DNA from: Immersiella caudata
Lineage: Eukaryota; Ascomycota; Sordariomycetes; Sordariales; Lasiosphaeriaceae
NCBI GenBank assembly: GCA_030512335.1
Contig: JAULSU010000001.1
Coordinates: forward strand, 8,308,001-8,372,000
DNA: 64,000 nucleotides
Reading direction: 5' to 3'
In this document: positions 1 to 9,038 of the stretch, piece by piece
How positions within the stretch are numbered: the first letter of the stretch is position 1
Layout: every line of letters begins with the position of its first letter
Made by a program: the position numbers and the translations under genes
The notes under the pieces: model-generated
The model's input: the letters and a program-made list of their open reading frames with translations, nothing else
Told to the model about the DNA's origin: nothing
The model's database searches: none

Positions 1-523
1 CTGAGTTTTGAACTGCTACGCTATATACCCGGAGACGCCCGTCGAGTCCGCCGCTAACGATATATTCGCCCTTGGGGAGGGTGAAGGAAAGAGCATTGAT
101 ACTGTCGGTGTGTCCGTCGATCGCGAAGATGGGCTTGAGCTCGGTGTTTTGCTTTGCGCCGGGGTCGGAGTGGTAACTCGGCGGGAGTAGAGGGCGCGAG
201 GGAGCAGCGGATGTGTCGATAACATAACCTTTCCCTGGCGCATCGTCTTCCTCGCCTTCGGAGCCGCCTGTCGCAATTAGGTTCGGGTGCAGCGGGTGCT
301 GGGCGATCGCGAAAACGGAGTCCTTGTGGGCGTCGGAGTACGCAATGCTGTCATTTTGCAGGAGGATCTCCTCGTTGTCGCCATCGTCATCGGAGTCCAT
401 TGCCACGTCGCCATCGCCTTCGGCATCCTCTAGGACCTCCTGGGCGTCGTCCTCTGCGAGCATCTCTGGGAGGTCATCCTCCTCGTCTGCGGGGTTGCGA
501 TGCGGGGCGTTGGAGGAAGGCAT
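1..523 (-). CDS. Sqt1/AAMP-like WD40 ribosome-assembly protein (N-terminal part, runs off the window)
   Basis: On the minus strand an open frame starts at the ATG at 523-521 and continues without a stop to the window edge (174 codons seen). The first ~50 residues are very acidic (EEDDLPEMLAEDDAQ, then DGDVAMDSDDDGDNEEE). A WD40-type strand follows (DSVFAIAQHPLHPNLIATGG) and a second repeat begins at GHTDSINALSF, with ...YIVSGGLDGRLRVY. An acidic leader followed by WD repeats opening with D(A)HKDSVFAI matches the fungal Sqt1 / metazoan AAMP family. Sqt1 in yeast is a chaperone for ribosomal protein uL16 (Rpl10) in the cytoplasm. The rest of the propeller lies outside the window, so the family call rests on the N-terminus only. 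Another WD40 protein is the main alternative. Confidence 0.75.
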   Translation of the reverse strand, partial: MPSSNAPHRNPADEEDDLPEMLAEDDAQEVLEDAEGDGDVAMDSDDDGDNEEILLQNDSIAYSDAHKDSVFAIAQHPLHPNLIATGGSEGEEDDAPGKGYVIDTSAAPSRPLLPPSYHSDPGAKQNTELKPIFAIDGHTDSINALSFTLPKGEYIVSGGLDGRLRVYSVAVQNS

Positions 524-1860
524 TTTGTCGGCTGCGCGATCACTTCAATCGGGGGGAATTCTCGGGAGGTAAAATTGAGCAGTTGTTTGAGAATCGGTCG
601 CAACGGCAACTGGAACGATCGAGGTTTTATCGGACGGCGGCGAGGAGAAATTGCCTGCTGGTGGTTTGGTAACCTGAGGTGGGGGATCAACAATTTTGCT
701 TGATAAGCGTTATCGGGAGTGGCGGGGTAAACTTTCCAGCGCTTTCTGCTGAATCAGCAGACTGGGCGGAAAGCTGATGTGCGGCTCAAGACTTGCAGGC
801 GACAGGGGGCCCACAGTTGACGACACTCGTCCGGCATGGACGGGAGAGGCGTTCCTTCCATGCCTCCTGAACGAAAGAAAAAGTCTTCTTGGCGTGTAAT
901 GATGCGTCGTATATATCATTCAACGTCTCCAGCCAGCCGAAAAAAAAGGCTAAAATCCTCTAAACAAGGCCTGCTGCCGTCCAAAACAGGGCCTCTTCCC
1001 AAACGCGGTGCATCGGGTACGTCAACACGGCTGAATTGTCGAACGCCCACATGTCGCGGGACAGCTTGTCTGCCAACTTTTGCGGCAGGACGTCGTGGCG
1101 GTGTCCGGTAGCAGACGTCAGTTAGTAAATTTCTTCCTGAGATACTCCCATGGGCCTCAGGAGAAGACTCCTGTTCCCCTAGAGAGAAGAGCGTAAAATG
1201 GAAAAAGGGGCGGAACACAGCATCAAACACACCCATGGATCCGGTGTATCTGCAGCATACATCCGTACTTCCACAGTTCATACGCCATCTAGGTAACGGA
1301 TTTCACCATTCCCTCCATTTCCGGTCCAAGGTTTGTGTCGACAAGCCCTCCCTCCAAAACCCATTGACAACGCTTGTTGTCATTGAAGACTTTGATGGTG
1401 GTGTTGGCCAGCTCACCACGCTCGAGCCATCCAAAGGCCTTCATCTTGACAGCCCAGGGGGGGCCAAACACACGCAAAGCCGCCAATCCTGTTTTGACTA
1501 TCTGTCAGTGATTTCTCTCAAAGGTGTTTACTGAGCAGCGCAGTGCCCCAGGCGCGCTCAACCCACGCCCATGTCATCGAAAGGAGCCACGACATTGATG
1601 GCCATCATACGAGATGAAGGACAGCAAAACGAGATGGGCAACCGCAAGTTTGGACGAACGACAACAAAGATGAGACTAACCTCGAGTTCGGTAGGGTCTC
1701 CTTCCGAGACGCATCCCCAACAAGACTCCACTGGCGCTGCCCAGTGGGCCGATCGTTCGTCCTTTCGATTTCATCGTTGGCGATTTCAATCGCCTCCTCC
1801 CGGCTGAGCGCCCGGTATAAGGCTCCTGGGAGTGACGCCATTCGCGCTGCTATGGCGGCG
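524..1860. other. No convincing gene
   Basis: Normal base composition, but only short overlapping frames on both strands. I recognise none. A 65-codon minus-strand frame at 1289-1486 (WLERGELANTTIKVFND) could be a gene fragment. The start region probably holds the upstream part of the WD40 gene at 1-523. Confidence 0.4.
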
Positions 1861-1990
1861 TGCTTTCATCGCCCCCGAGGGGGCTCAACCGGTTGGAGGC
1901 GAGGGCGGAGGCAGAAGAGGCGGCGTGCTTTCATCGCCCCCGAGGGGGCTCAACCGGTTGGAGGCGAGGGCGGAGGCAGAAGAGGCGGCG
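1861..1990. repeat. 65-bp tandem duplication
   Basis: Two perfect adjacent copies of a 65-bp unit, 1861-1925 and 1926-1990, starting TGCTTTCATCGCCCC and ending AGAAGAGGCGGCG. The unit contains the palindromic stretch CGCCCCCGAGGGGGC. Sequence to ~2250 is unusually G-rich (runs such as GGGAGGGAGGGAGGG) with no recognisable gene. Confidence 0.9.
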
Positions 1991-2471
1991 AGAGCGTCGG
2001 CGTTACAGGGGCCGTAACAGGGGACAAGCCCAGCGCTGGGCGGACGGGCGGGTAGACTTGCGGGCCGGGGAGGGAGGGAGGGTACCAGGGCCGGGGACAG
2101 GGACGGGGGCAGGCACACCCGGAGGCGGCGGAGGGTCCGGACGGAATGGCACCGGCGCAAGCACCGGGACGACCGTACTTGGCTGGTGTCGCGGAAGACC
2201 TGCCGGTCCGGACTGTGGCGGCGGGGCGGAGACGGGGTGCGCGCAACGCTGAGAAACACCGGGTCACATACCTACCTACCTATTCAAGTTGTATGTACCA
2301 ACGCCTGTCTTCCCCTCGGTGTGAAGGACGACACAGCAAACACAGAGGTTCAGAATGAACGCTTGCTATTGTTCTTTCAAGGAGTAATTATGGCAGTCCT
2401 GAAGCCTAGATCAACCGCTAGTATAGGAGCTGTTACAGGGAGCGCGATGACGCCCCGGTGACAGCCCGGGC

Positions 2472-2781
2472 ATGAAGGTTATCGACCAACTCCCGACCCA
2501 CGTCGTCCCCTCTTGCCGCGAAGTTGGCATCCCCATCGTTTGGCTAGGCTGGGGCCTGACGGGAGAGGACATCGACACTATGCCGCCGATCATTAAGGGC
2601 TTCGCTGCCAACACCAACTTTGAAGGTGAGAACCACACCACCCGCGGCTTGGGCTCCGACGTTGAGCCTCTAAAGCGAGGACGGCAGTGTGGTGCAAGGC
2701 GGCGAGATGGTGATGCGCCGCCAGTGGAACACCGACTTTTACGGTCCGCTTCTGGCACCATCCTGTTGGCCGGGGACCAGT
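2472..2781 (+). pseudogene. Isochorismatase-like cysteine hydrolase relic, frameshifted
   Basis: A plus-strand frame reads VPSCREVGIPIVWLGWGLT, then TMPPIIKGFAANTNF and TTRGLGSD, which is the typical middle of fungal isochorismatase-family hydrolases. At about 2673 the frame is lost. The match continues one frame over as DGSVVQGGEMVMRRQWNTDF, the pattern expected next in the family. The N-terminal beta-strand with the catalytic Asp and the C-terminal part with the catalytic Cys are missing. This is therefore a partial, frameshifted remnant. The family hydrolyses isochorismate or related amides and esters; no function is expected here. Confidence 0.65.
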
Positions 2782-2888
2782 AGGTATAAATCTCCCCACC
2801 ATCCCCCCATGTCCTCAACACACATCTCACATCTCACACCACTTATCAACATCTCCATTCAGGACAACCCAAAACAAAACTCCACAAG

Positions 2889-3320
2889 ATGCCAAACACA
2901 ACCCCCACCCAAATCCCCCACCGAATGGGCAGCCCACCCCAGCCCCCACGCCCTGGAAGGCATCGACCTCAACCCCCTCCCCCCTCCATCCGCGCCAAAC
3001 TAACCGACCACTCGGACAACCTCCTCGACATCTCCACCCGCCTCTGCGCCTTCAAGCAGGACCGCAACGAAGAGATCAAGTGGCTTCCCGTCGACCGCAT
3101 CTCCTACCGCCGAGCTCCATCGTGCAAGCCCGGCGATGGTTACGCCTACTTCCGGTTTGACAGCGCTCGGATTTATGAGCCTGGAGAGTGGCATTTAAGT
3201 GTCCAGGTGAGGTATACTTTGAGGGGACGGATGAGTGCCGGGGGCATGGGGGAGGTGAGGAGTGGGGTGGTTGAGGTGAAGAGGAAGGGGCGGAGGTTTC
3301 TGTTGTTGTCCTCGGGGTGA
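2889..3320 (+). CDS. Small hypothetical protein, beta-rich C-terminal half
   Basis: A 143-codon plus-strand frame. The first ~35 residues are Pro-rich low complexity. The rest reads ...NLLDISTRLCAFKQDRNEE, SYRRAPSCKPGDGYAYFRF, ARIYEPGEWHLSVQVRY, an alternating hydrophobic pattern typical of a small beta-sandwich. I do not recognise a family. The PG-x-W-x-L-x-V element resembles one in the small genes at 7706 and 8676. The upstream DNA is C-rich and includes CCCACC runs, so the true start could be one of the later Met codons (for example MGSPPQ). Alternatively it is a fragment of a larger spliced gene. Confidence 0.4.
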   Translation: MPNTTPTQIPHRMGSPPQPPRPGRHRPQPPPPSIRAKLTDHSDNLLDISTRLCAFKQDRNEEIKWLPVDRISYRRAPSCKPGDGYAYFRFDSARIYEPGEWHLSVQVRYTLRGRMSAGGMGEVRSGVVEVKRKGRRFLLLSSG

Positions 3321-3770
3321 GTAGGTAGGTTGGCTGTCATTTTGGTGGTGGGTTAGGTCAGGGGCTTAACTTTTGATGGAAGTGAGCAACAGGGACAAGG
3401 CGAGATGGGAAGTTTGGGTGGTGTCATGCTTGGATAGAGACGGGAGAATAAGTTAGATCAGTCGGCGTGGGCAGTCTGGGGACCCAGGACGCTGGTCGTC
3501 GCTGGGGAAAAGTGGTTGCGTAAAATCGAGCAAGGCTTTGCGTGAGGCAAAAATTGCAGTGACTCGTACCGCGACACGTGCGCGTATAGACGCGCATGAG
3601 GTACAGCCAATGACGCGGCGCCTTTCCTCATGAACCCCGCTTTTTGGACCTCGGCTGCGCCTTCTCTCTTCCTCCGGACGGGACTTCTGCTGCGAACCCA
3701 GCAGGCATCCACTTCAGTTGCACCGCTCCGTCGTCTTCTACTTGTTCCCGAACAAAAGCTCCATAATGTA

Positions 3771-5684
3771 ATGGCCGAAGCCGCAGGCCTCGCGCTTGGC
3801 GCAGTCGGCATCATCAACCTCTTCGGTAGCTGCGTGGAGTTCTTCGATATCGTGGTCCGTGCGCGTGAATTCAGCGACGACTTCGACCTGCTTTGCACTC
3901 AGCTCTCGCTGCAGCAGATCCGACTGGTGCACTGGGGTGAGGCAGTCAGTCTAATCTCAAGTGCGGGCGACAAGCCGCCGAAGCAGAAACCGAGAATTCT
4001 CGAGCGTCCTCAGGTCTCCGCGGCGGTCGAGGCGTCACTAAATCATCTGAGGAACCTCTTGTCAAAGGCGTACGTTATCACAGGGCGGTATGATGAGGAC
4101 GACGGGATCGAGCGTGCGGTGGACGAGCTTGGACCTCCAACTCGCGCCATGACGATCTTTCGCGGTGGGTTTGAGCGGTTCAAATCACGGATACGGAGGA
4201 ACCGCCCATCGGTGTGGAAGGTGACGAGGTGGTCCGTTCACGACTACGAGCGATTCCGAATGCTTATATCGAACATTCGCGAGCTTCTAGACGACCTGGA
4301 GAACGCCACGAAACCCCTAGGGGTGGAACACCGACAACGAGACCTCCTGATCAGCGAAATCCAGTCCATGTCGGACACAGAGAGTCTTCGGCTTCTCAAG
4401 GCGGTGGGAGAAGCAGACAGGTCATCAAGCCAGTCCCTACAGGTGGCTGCGGAGTTCGCCGGCCTGCGGCTCTCAGCTGTTACATCTTCAGCCTCAGCGG
4501 CCTCCTATCATACCGCTCGGACGCATATTTCCGTCAGTATTGTTACGACTACCGATCACGCACAGTTGTTTCTCCCATCCTCTCTTTGCACAACGAGCAG
4601 AAAGAATTTCGCCACCTCGGCTCCTGATCCACTATATCTACGTCCTTCCGCGAAACCAGCAACCGATCAGCAAAGAAACGTGAATGCCCTTGAAGATCTC
4701 CAGCGCTCATGTTCAAAAACGGATCCCCGGTTGTCTTACTCAGTCCTGGACCAGATCGGGAAAGGCGCATTCGGCACTGTATACATGGCAAGACAAAAGA
4801 GATCAAAAAACCTAGTTGCCATCAAGAAAATCCACGTTTTTAAAGGCCTCGAGATGTACCGCATAGCGGACGAGATATTGATCAGCGAGCGGTGCAGGCA
4901 CCGTAACACCGTGAGCTTCATCGAGAGCTTTTGGTACGGGCAGGAAGTATGGGTTGCTATGGACTACATGAACGGAGGGGCCTTGTCTGAGACACTGGGA
5001 ATCGAAACATTGGGCGAGAACGGCATAGCTTTTGCATGCCGGCAGGTTTTACTTGGTCTTGATTACCTGCACGGAGAAGGGGTTATCCACCGCGATGTCA
5101 AGTCGGATAACATTCTATTGTCATTGGATGGGGATGTAAAGCTGAGTAAGTGTTTACAGAAACAATTCAAAATGCTGATGGATTAAGCACCTATAGCTAA
5201 CCCTCTGGGTAGGCGACTTCAGCTTCGCCACGACCGTCGGCAATTTTCAAAAGAAAATAGGATCCATTGTTGGAACTCCGTTTTGGATGGCACCAGAAAT
5301 CATGAGAAAGGAACCGTACGGACAGAAGGTTGACGTCTGGTCGCTGGGTATCACTCTTATCGAGATGATTGACGGAGTGGTTCCCTGGACAGACGAACTG
5401 ACGTTATCTTTCATCGGTCGCGTCGCGGTATTCAAGATGGTGCCACCAATTCAGAAGAAAGACAGCATCTCAAAGCCCCTCAGAGCTTTTACCGACCGGA
5501 TGCTGCGTTGGGCACCTGACACGAGGGCAACTGCGAAGGAACTGCTGGAGGTATGATATGCCTCATCGCGAAGATGCTGTATTGCTGACGGTTGGGTTTA
5601 CAGGATGACTTTCTCAAGCAAGCGGTATCTCCGGCGGAGTTCTCTTCACTGGTGAGAGTAAGTCGCTCTAAAAGAGGAAAGTGA
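3771..5684 (+). CDS. HeLo domain - STE20/PAK-type protein kinase fusion
   Basis: Three exons: 3771-5145, 5213-5550, 5604-5684, giving 597 residues. Intron 1 (GTAAGT...GTAG, branch GCTAAC) and intron 2 (GTATGA...CAG) restore one continuous frame. The Met at 3771 was chosen because the next residues (MAEAAGLALGAVGIINLFGS) are the classic start of a HeLo / prion-inhibition-and-propagation domain, residues ~1-200. An upstream in-frame Met at 3630 would add 47 unlikely residues. The kinase spans ~322-590: glycine loop GKGAFGTV (~330), VAIK Lys352, catalytic loop HRDVKSDN (~440), GTPFWMAPE activation-loop end, and DVWSLGITLIEMIDG. These are PAK/STE20 features. The metal-binding motif reads DFS rather than DFG. 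HeLo domains act as membrane-targeting cell-death modules in HET-S. Fusion to a kinase suggests an incompatibility or cell-death signalling role, which is inference. Confidence 0.8.
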
Positions 5685-5699
5685 CGCAGGGGAGGTGAT

Positions 5700-6096
5700 T
5701 CAGGGGCAAGAAGGCTCTGGCCAAAAGAAAGGGCCCTTTGGGCCAGTGCGCCGAGCGGTAAAGGCCTACTTTAGTGTAACTAAGGCCGTTCCAAACGTAA
5801 ATAACACCTTTTATAATAGTTAAAAAGGCATTTAACGATTTAAAAAACCTCGCTTATCATACAACTGATGCCGGCCTCTGTTAGTTGAAGGTCTTTATCG
5901 TTCTGGGCAACGTGTTTTCGCCGGAGCCTTTGTCCTCGTCCGCGATAGCGGAGTTCCGCCCCCACTTCCGCCCCCATCTCCGCAGCCCCCACTCCGCCCT
6001 CCATCTCCCCCGACAGCATCAAGACCCCGAACAACCCAGATCCAAGCCCAGCCCCAGCATCACAACACTCATGTCACAACACCCTGTCTGTCAAAA
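5700..6096. other. Intergenic with AT-rich tail and tRNA-like (SINE head?) sequence
   Basis: At about 5728-5800 the sequence GCGCCGAGCGGTAAAGGC resembles the D-arm/A-box of a class II tRNA and GCCGTTCCAAACG a degenerate T-arm/B-box. It is followed by AT-rich DNA. A tRNA-derived SINE or decayed tRNA is possible, but I cannot fold a convincing cloverleaf. The rest shows no gene. Confidence 0.3.
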
Positions 6097-6660
6097 TCAG
6101 TACTTCGTCCCCCCCTCCGGCACCACAACCTCCAACCCCTCCGTCCCAGTTACAAACCCCCCCAAATAATCACCCTTCCCCAACTGCACCCCCTCCGCTC
6201 GCAATATCGCATACGCAATCACCACATGAAACATCACATTCGGCATTCCCATCCCCAGCGTAACTGCCTTGCCATCTCCCTTGAGTACCTTCCCGTTGCC
6301 TAGAACTGTCTCGGTTGCTTCGTGTTCTCGCCCTTGGAGATCCTCTTCTTTGATGCCCCTCAGCATCTCAATAGTCTGCTCGCATCGCACAATGAGTTCA
6401 TCGAGGGTAGATTCGTTATCATCCCAAGTCGGCGCAGGCGCGTATGAGGGGAGAAGTAGCTGGTAGATCGAGGCGGTGGTGATGTTGGATGCCTTGGTGA
6501 CCTGCTTGGAGAGGGGGATCATGTCGGGTGCGAGCCGGGCGGAGGGGAGGGTGGTGTTTGCCGTGGGGGAGGAGGTGCGGGCTTTGGTGAGGAGGTGTTT
6601 GAGGGTTTGGAAGGCGGAGAGGTAAGTTTGGGTTGAGATGGAGTGGAGGGTGATGGGCAT
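6097..6660 (-). CDS. DUF1993 family protein
   Basis: An uninterrupted 187-codon minus-strand gene. It starts MPITLHSISTQTYLSAFQTL, the usual N-terminus of DUF1993 proteins (Met, short beta lead, then a long helix). It then has the family-like ...RLAPDMIPLSKQV, the helix TLDELIVRCEQTIEML, and a C-terminal MPNVMFHVVIAYAILRAEGV followed by LGKGDYLGG. Length (~170-190 aa) fits the family, which adopts a DinB-like four-helix fold. The biochemical role is not established to my knowledge. It is a single exon with no obvious operon-like partner. Confidence 0.85.
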   Translation of the reverse strand: MPITLHSISTQTYLSAFQTLKHLLTKARTSSPTANTTLPSARLAPDMIPLSKQVTKASNITTASIYQLLLPSYAPAPTWDDNESTLDELIVRCEQTIEMLRGIKEEDLQGREHEATETVLGNGKVLKGDGKAVTLGMGMPNVMFHVVIAYAILRAEGVQLGKGDYLGGFVTGTEGLEVVVPEGGTKY

Positions 6661-7705
6661 TCTGGCGGTTTTCTTTTGTGAGTTTTGTGAGGGTGTGCTT
6701 GGTGGAGGTTTGGCTGTTGGGAGGTTGATGATGAGGAAGAGGGACGTGAGATGGGATGGGGTTGAAGTTAAAATACTAGTGTTTAGTTTGGGGTTGTGGT
6801 GCGGGATGCAGAGTGATTGGCTGCGGAATCCCGCCGGGAGGCAGAGCTGCGAATGGGAGAGCTCGCATGCTGATCCACCTTTTCAGAGTGGATGGCTGGC
6901 TCTGTTTGCGGAGCAGACGGCGGAAATCCGCTGGGAAGTGACGGATTGCAATTCAGGGCGCCTTGAACTGCTGCCTTGGTGTCACTTGCCTACTTGAGAA
7001 GCTCGCGTTAAAGAGTGAATCAGAGAGCGCTGCTAATTTCAAGCTGGGGCTCACTTGCGCACCTCTGAGTGGAGAGCGTGCCTTTTCGCAGTGTGTTGTA
7101 AAATTTGGTGGGGAATTGCGGCCTTGGGGTTCTCCTTCGTCTCAAAATCGAGGGCGCTGCCAATCCACCACAGCACTCCCAGTCTTGCCGGGTCGCGAGG
7201 AAGGCGTTGTCTGAGAGGTGTGGAACCGAAGCCCCACCCCTCCAACGTGGCCTTCTTTTGAGCCAGCCCTCCTCGAAGCGTTTTCTGCTTCCTACAACAG
7301 TTCAACTTTTTGTTGCTCTCGGATTGCTAACCTGATACATACTAACTATGCAATATTTTGGTGCCCTTGGACTGGCAGCTTGATACGCTGGGCGAAGTTG
7401 GAAGCTGCCTCGCGCGATTCTTCCTCATGATGGGCCACTTCAACATCTTATCCGCCGCGCCTGCCTCGACTTCAAATTCTGCGATCTACCCAAAAGATGA
7501 GTCACACAATGGTGTGAATAGCTCGTCACCAGCACTCAACATCCACCTGCTGGCTGTCACGATTGGTCAATAGATGTTAATGGCTTCACTCAGCCTATTG
7601 CTCTACTCTGTGAATAACGGATCCAGCAGACACATGCCACGCAAAAACCTACCCAGCGCATCGATCAATTCGTCAACTCCATCAGTTCTACTGATTCAAC
7701 TCACC
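6661..7705. other. Intergenic, no gene recognised
   Basis: Contains the promoter side of the DUF1993 gene (6661 upward) and the upstream region of the small gene at 7706. Short frames on both strands overlap one another and show no recognisable motifs. Confidence 0.4.
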
Positions 7706-8212
7706 ATGCCTCTCCTAAAGCTCACCCCCCCCCCCAATCCTGCGACAACAGGCCCGAATATATTCACCGAAATCGTCATTGTCAACGAGCCTCTCCCCAG
7801 CTCGCAGGGAGTCCAGGGCATCTACATTGAGAAAAACGCCCCCCCCCCACTGCTACCACTGGATAAGATGCAGGATCTCCTACATCCACTGCCGCCAAAA
7901 ACAATTCGATTCGGGGACGACGGCAACGGCAGCGGCTTCACAGGGATCTGGAATGATAAGTTGTCAGAGTACATGACCAACTACGAGTTCACCGGCCCAG
8001 TCTACAGCGGCCACGCCAAGAATCGCACGGTCACCTTCCAGCTTCCGACCTTGCGCTTCAAGCAGCCTGGTTGTTACTACGTTCGTGGGGAAATCTACGT
8101 CGGCATGAAGGGGAGCAGCAAGGTGATATCGAAGGGGGATTCGAATGTGATGAAGATCTTTGTCAGGACAAAGGAAGAGGCTGAAGACCTGTCGCTTATT
8201 CCTGGTTTCTAG
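7706..8212 (+). CDS. Small hypothetical beta-rich protein
   Basis: Starts at the ATG at 7706 (context TCACCATGCC) and gives 168 residues, ending ...DLSLIPGF. The frame extends 44 codons upstream, but those residues look like translated leader. The N-terminal third contains Pro runs encoded by poly-C tracts near 7727 and 7840. The C-terminal half alternates hydrophobic and polar residues (RTVTFQLPTLRFKQPGCYYV, RGEIYVGMKG), like an Ig or C2-type beta-sandwich. I do not recognise the family. No signal peptide is evident, so a cytoplasmic protein is likely. The long C homopolymers make indels possible. Confidence 0.5.
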   Translation: MPLLKLTPPPNPATTGPNIFTEIVIVNEPLPSSQGVQGIYIEKNAPPPLLPLDKMQDLLHPLPPKTIRFGDDGNGSGFTGIWNDKLSEYMTNYEFTGPVYSGHAKNRTVTFQLPTLRFKQPGCYYVRGEIYVGMKGSSKVISKGDSNVMKIFVRTKEEAEDLSLIPGF

Positions 8213-8243
8213 GTTGGGAGGGTCCCTCTAAGTGAGGAGGAGA

Positions 8244-8244
8244 T

Positions 8245-8275
<31 letters not shown>

Positions 8276-8300
8276 GAGGAGGAGGAGGAGGAGGAGGACT
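8244..8300. repeat. GAA/GAG trinucleotide microsatellite
   Basis: About eight AAG units followed by about eight GAG units just downstream of the gene ending at 8212. Confidence 0.95.
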
Positions 8301-8675
8301 TGCTTAGAGACGCACCGTGGATGCAATGGCTGGGCTAGTTAGGTAGACAACCTGAAACTTGACCACTGCCCCAAAAACCTCGCGATATGAGCAAGAGCTT
8401 CTCATAGCGAGGCGGTGGAAGATGTGAGTTTCCATCTGTGTTGGGCAAAGGGGGGTCAGACAGCCTCTCGTGAAGGGAGTCTTGGCATAGTTCCGTTCTG
8501 GACAGTTGGTGACATTCCTTTTCCTCCATCTCACATCGTCAGTGCAACAAAATGCTTGCAGAAGCTCACAGGGCTTCAAGAGAATAAAATCCAGGCCGAC
8601 CCCCACCGCACCTACTCGCCTACCATCCCTCTTTTCCTCTGCCCCACCAACTAACCCTTACATCACTATTCCAAA
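8301..8675. other. Intergenic
   Basis: No gene recognised. It includes a C-rich leader (CCTCTTTTCCTCTGCCCC) just before the gene at 8676, as expected for a fungal promoter/5' leader. Confidence 0.4.
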
Positions 8676-9038
8676 ATGTCGATCGGATACTTTCCCCCTT
8701 ACCCCAATCCCCAAGGAAACACTGTCATCCAGCTCTCCGAATATCTCACCCACGACTTCACCTGGTACAACTCTGAAACTCCCCCAGGCGGACAAGTCCC
8801 CATGGCAGCCTACCTCCTCTACGGTATACCTCTCTACCTCGGCATCGTAGCCCACGCCCATGAAGCCGTCTTGTTTAACGAGGATGACGATACCATTGAC
8901 ACTGCTGCGACCGGCCTCGAGCCTGAGTTGGTAGTCCGTAGGGAGGAGGATGACAACCCAGCATTAGCAGCATTACTGTGGAGGGATATCCGAGCGGAGA
9001 CGGCGAGCGGGATGTATCGGTTGAGGGTGACGCTGTAG
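8676..9038 (+). CDS. Small hypothetical protein
   Basis: A 120-residue frame starting MSIGYFPPYPNPQGNTVIQ. It continues QLSEYLTHDFTWYNSE, MAAYLLYGIPLYLGIVAHAH, an acidic stretch (FNEDDDTIDTAATGLEPE) and LLWRDIRAETASGMYRLRVTL before the TAG at 9036. Another open frame overlaps its 3' end and carries on as DYVSGERIIPLVLWDGRARW to ~9180. A frameshift or missed intron near 9010 may therefore have truncated a longer product. I do not recognise the family. The final WRDIR-x6-G-x-YRLRV pattern resembles the relic at 11476. Confidence 0.45.
   Translation: MSIGYFPPYPNPQGNTVIQLSEYLTHDFTWYNSETPPGGQVPMAAYLLYGIPLYLGIVAHAHEAVLFNEDDDTIDTAATGLEPELVVRREEDDNPALAALLWRDIRAETASGMYRLRVTL

Noticed and set aside
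3630..3770. An upstream in-frame Met (3630) as the kinase start
   Set aside because: The 47 residues it adds do not resemble any domain, and the HeLo domain starts naturally at the Met at 3771.
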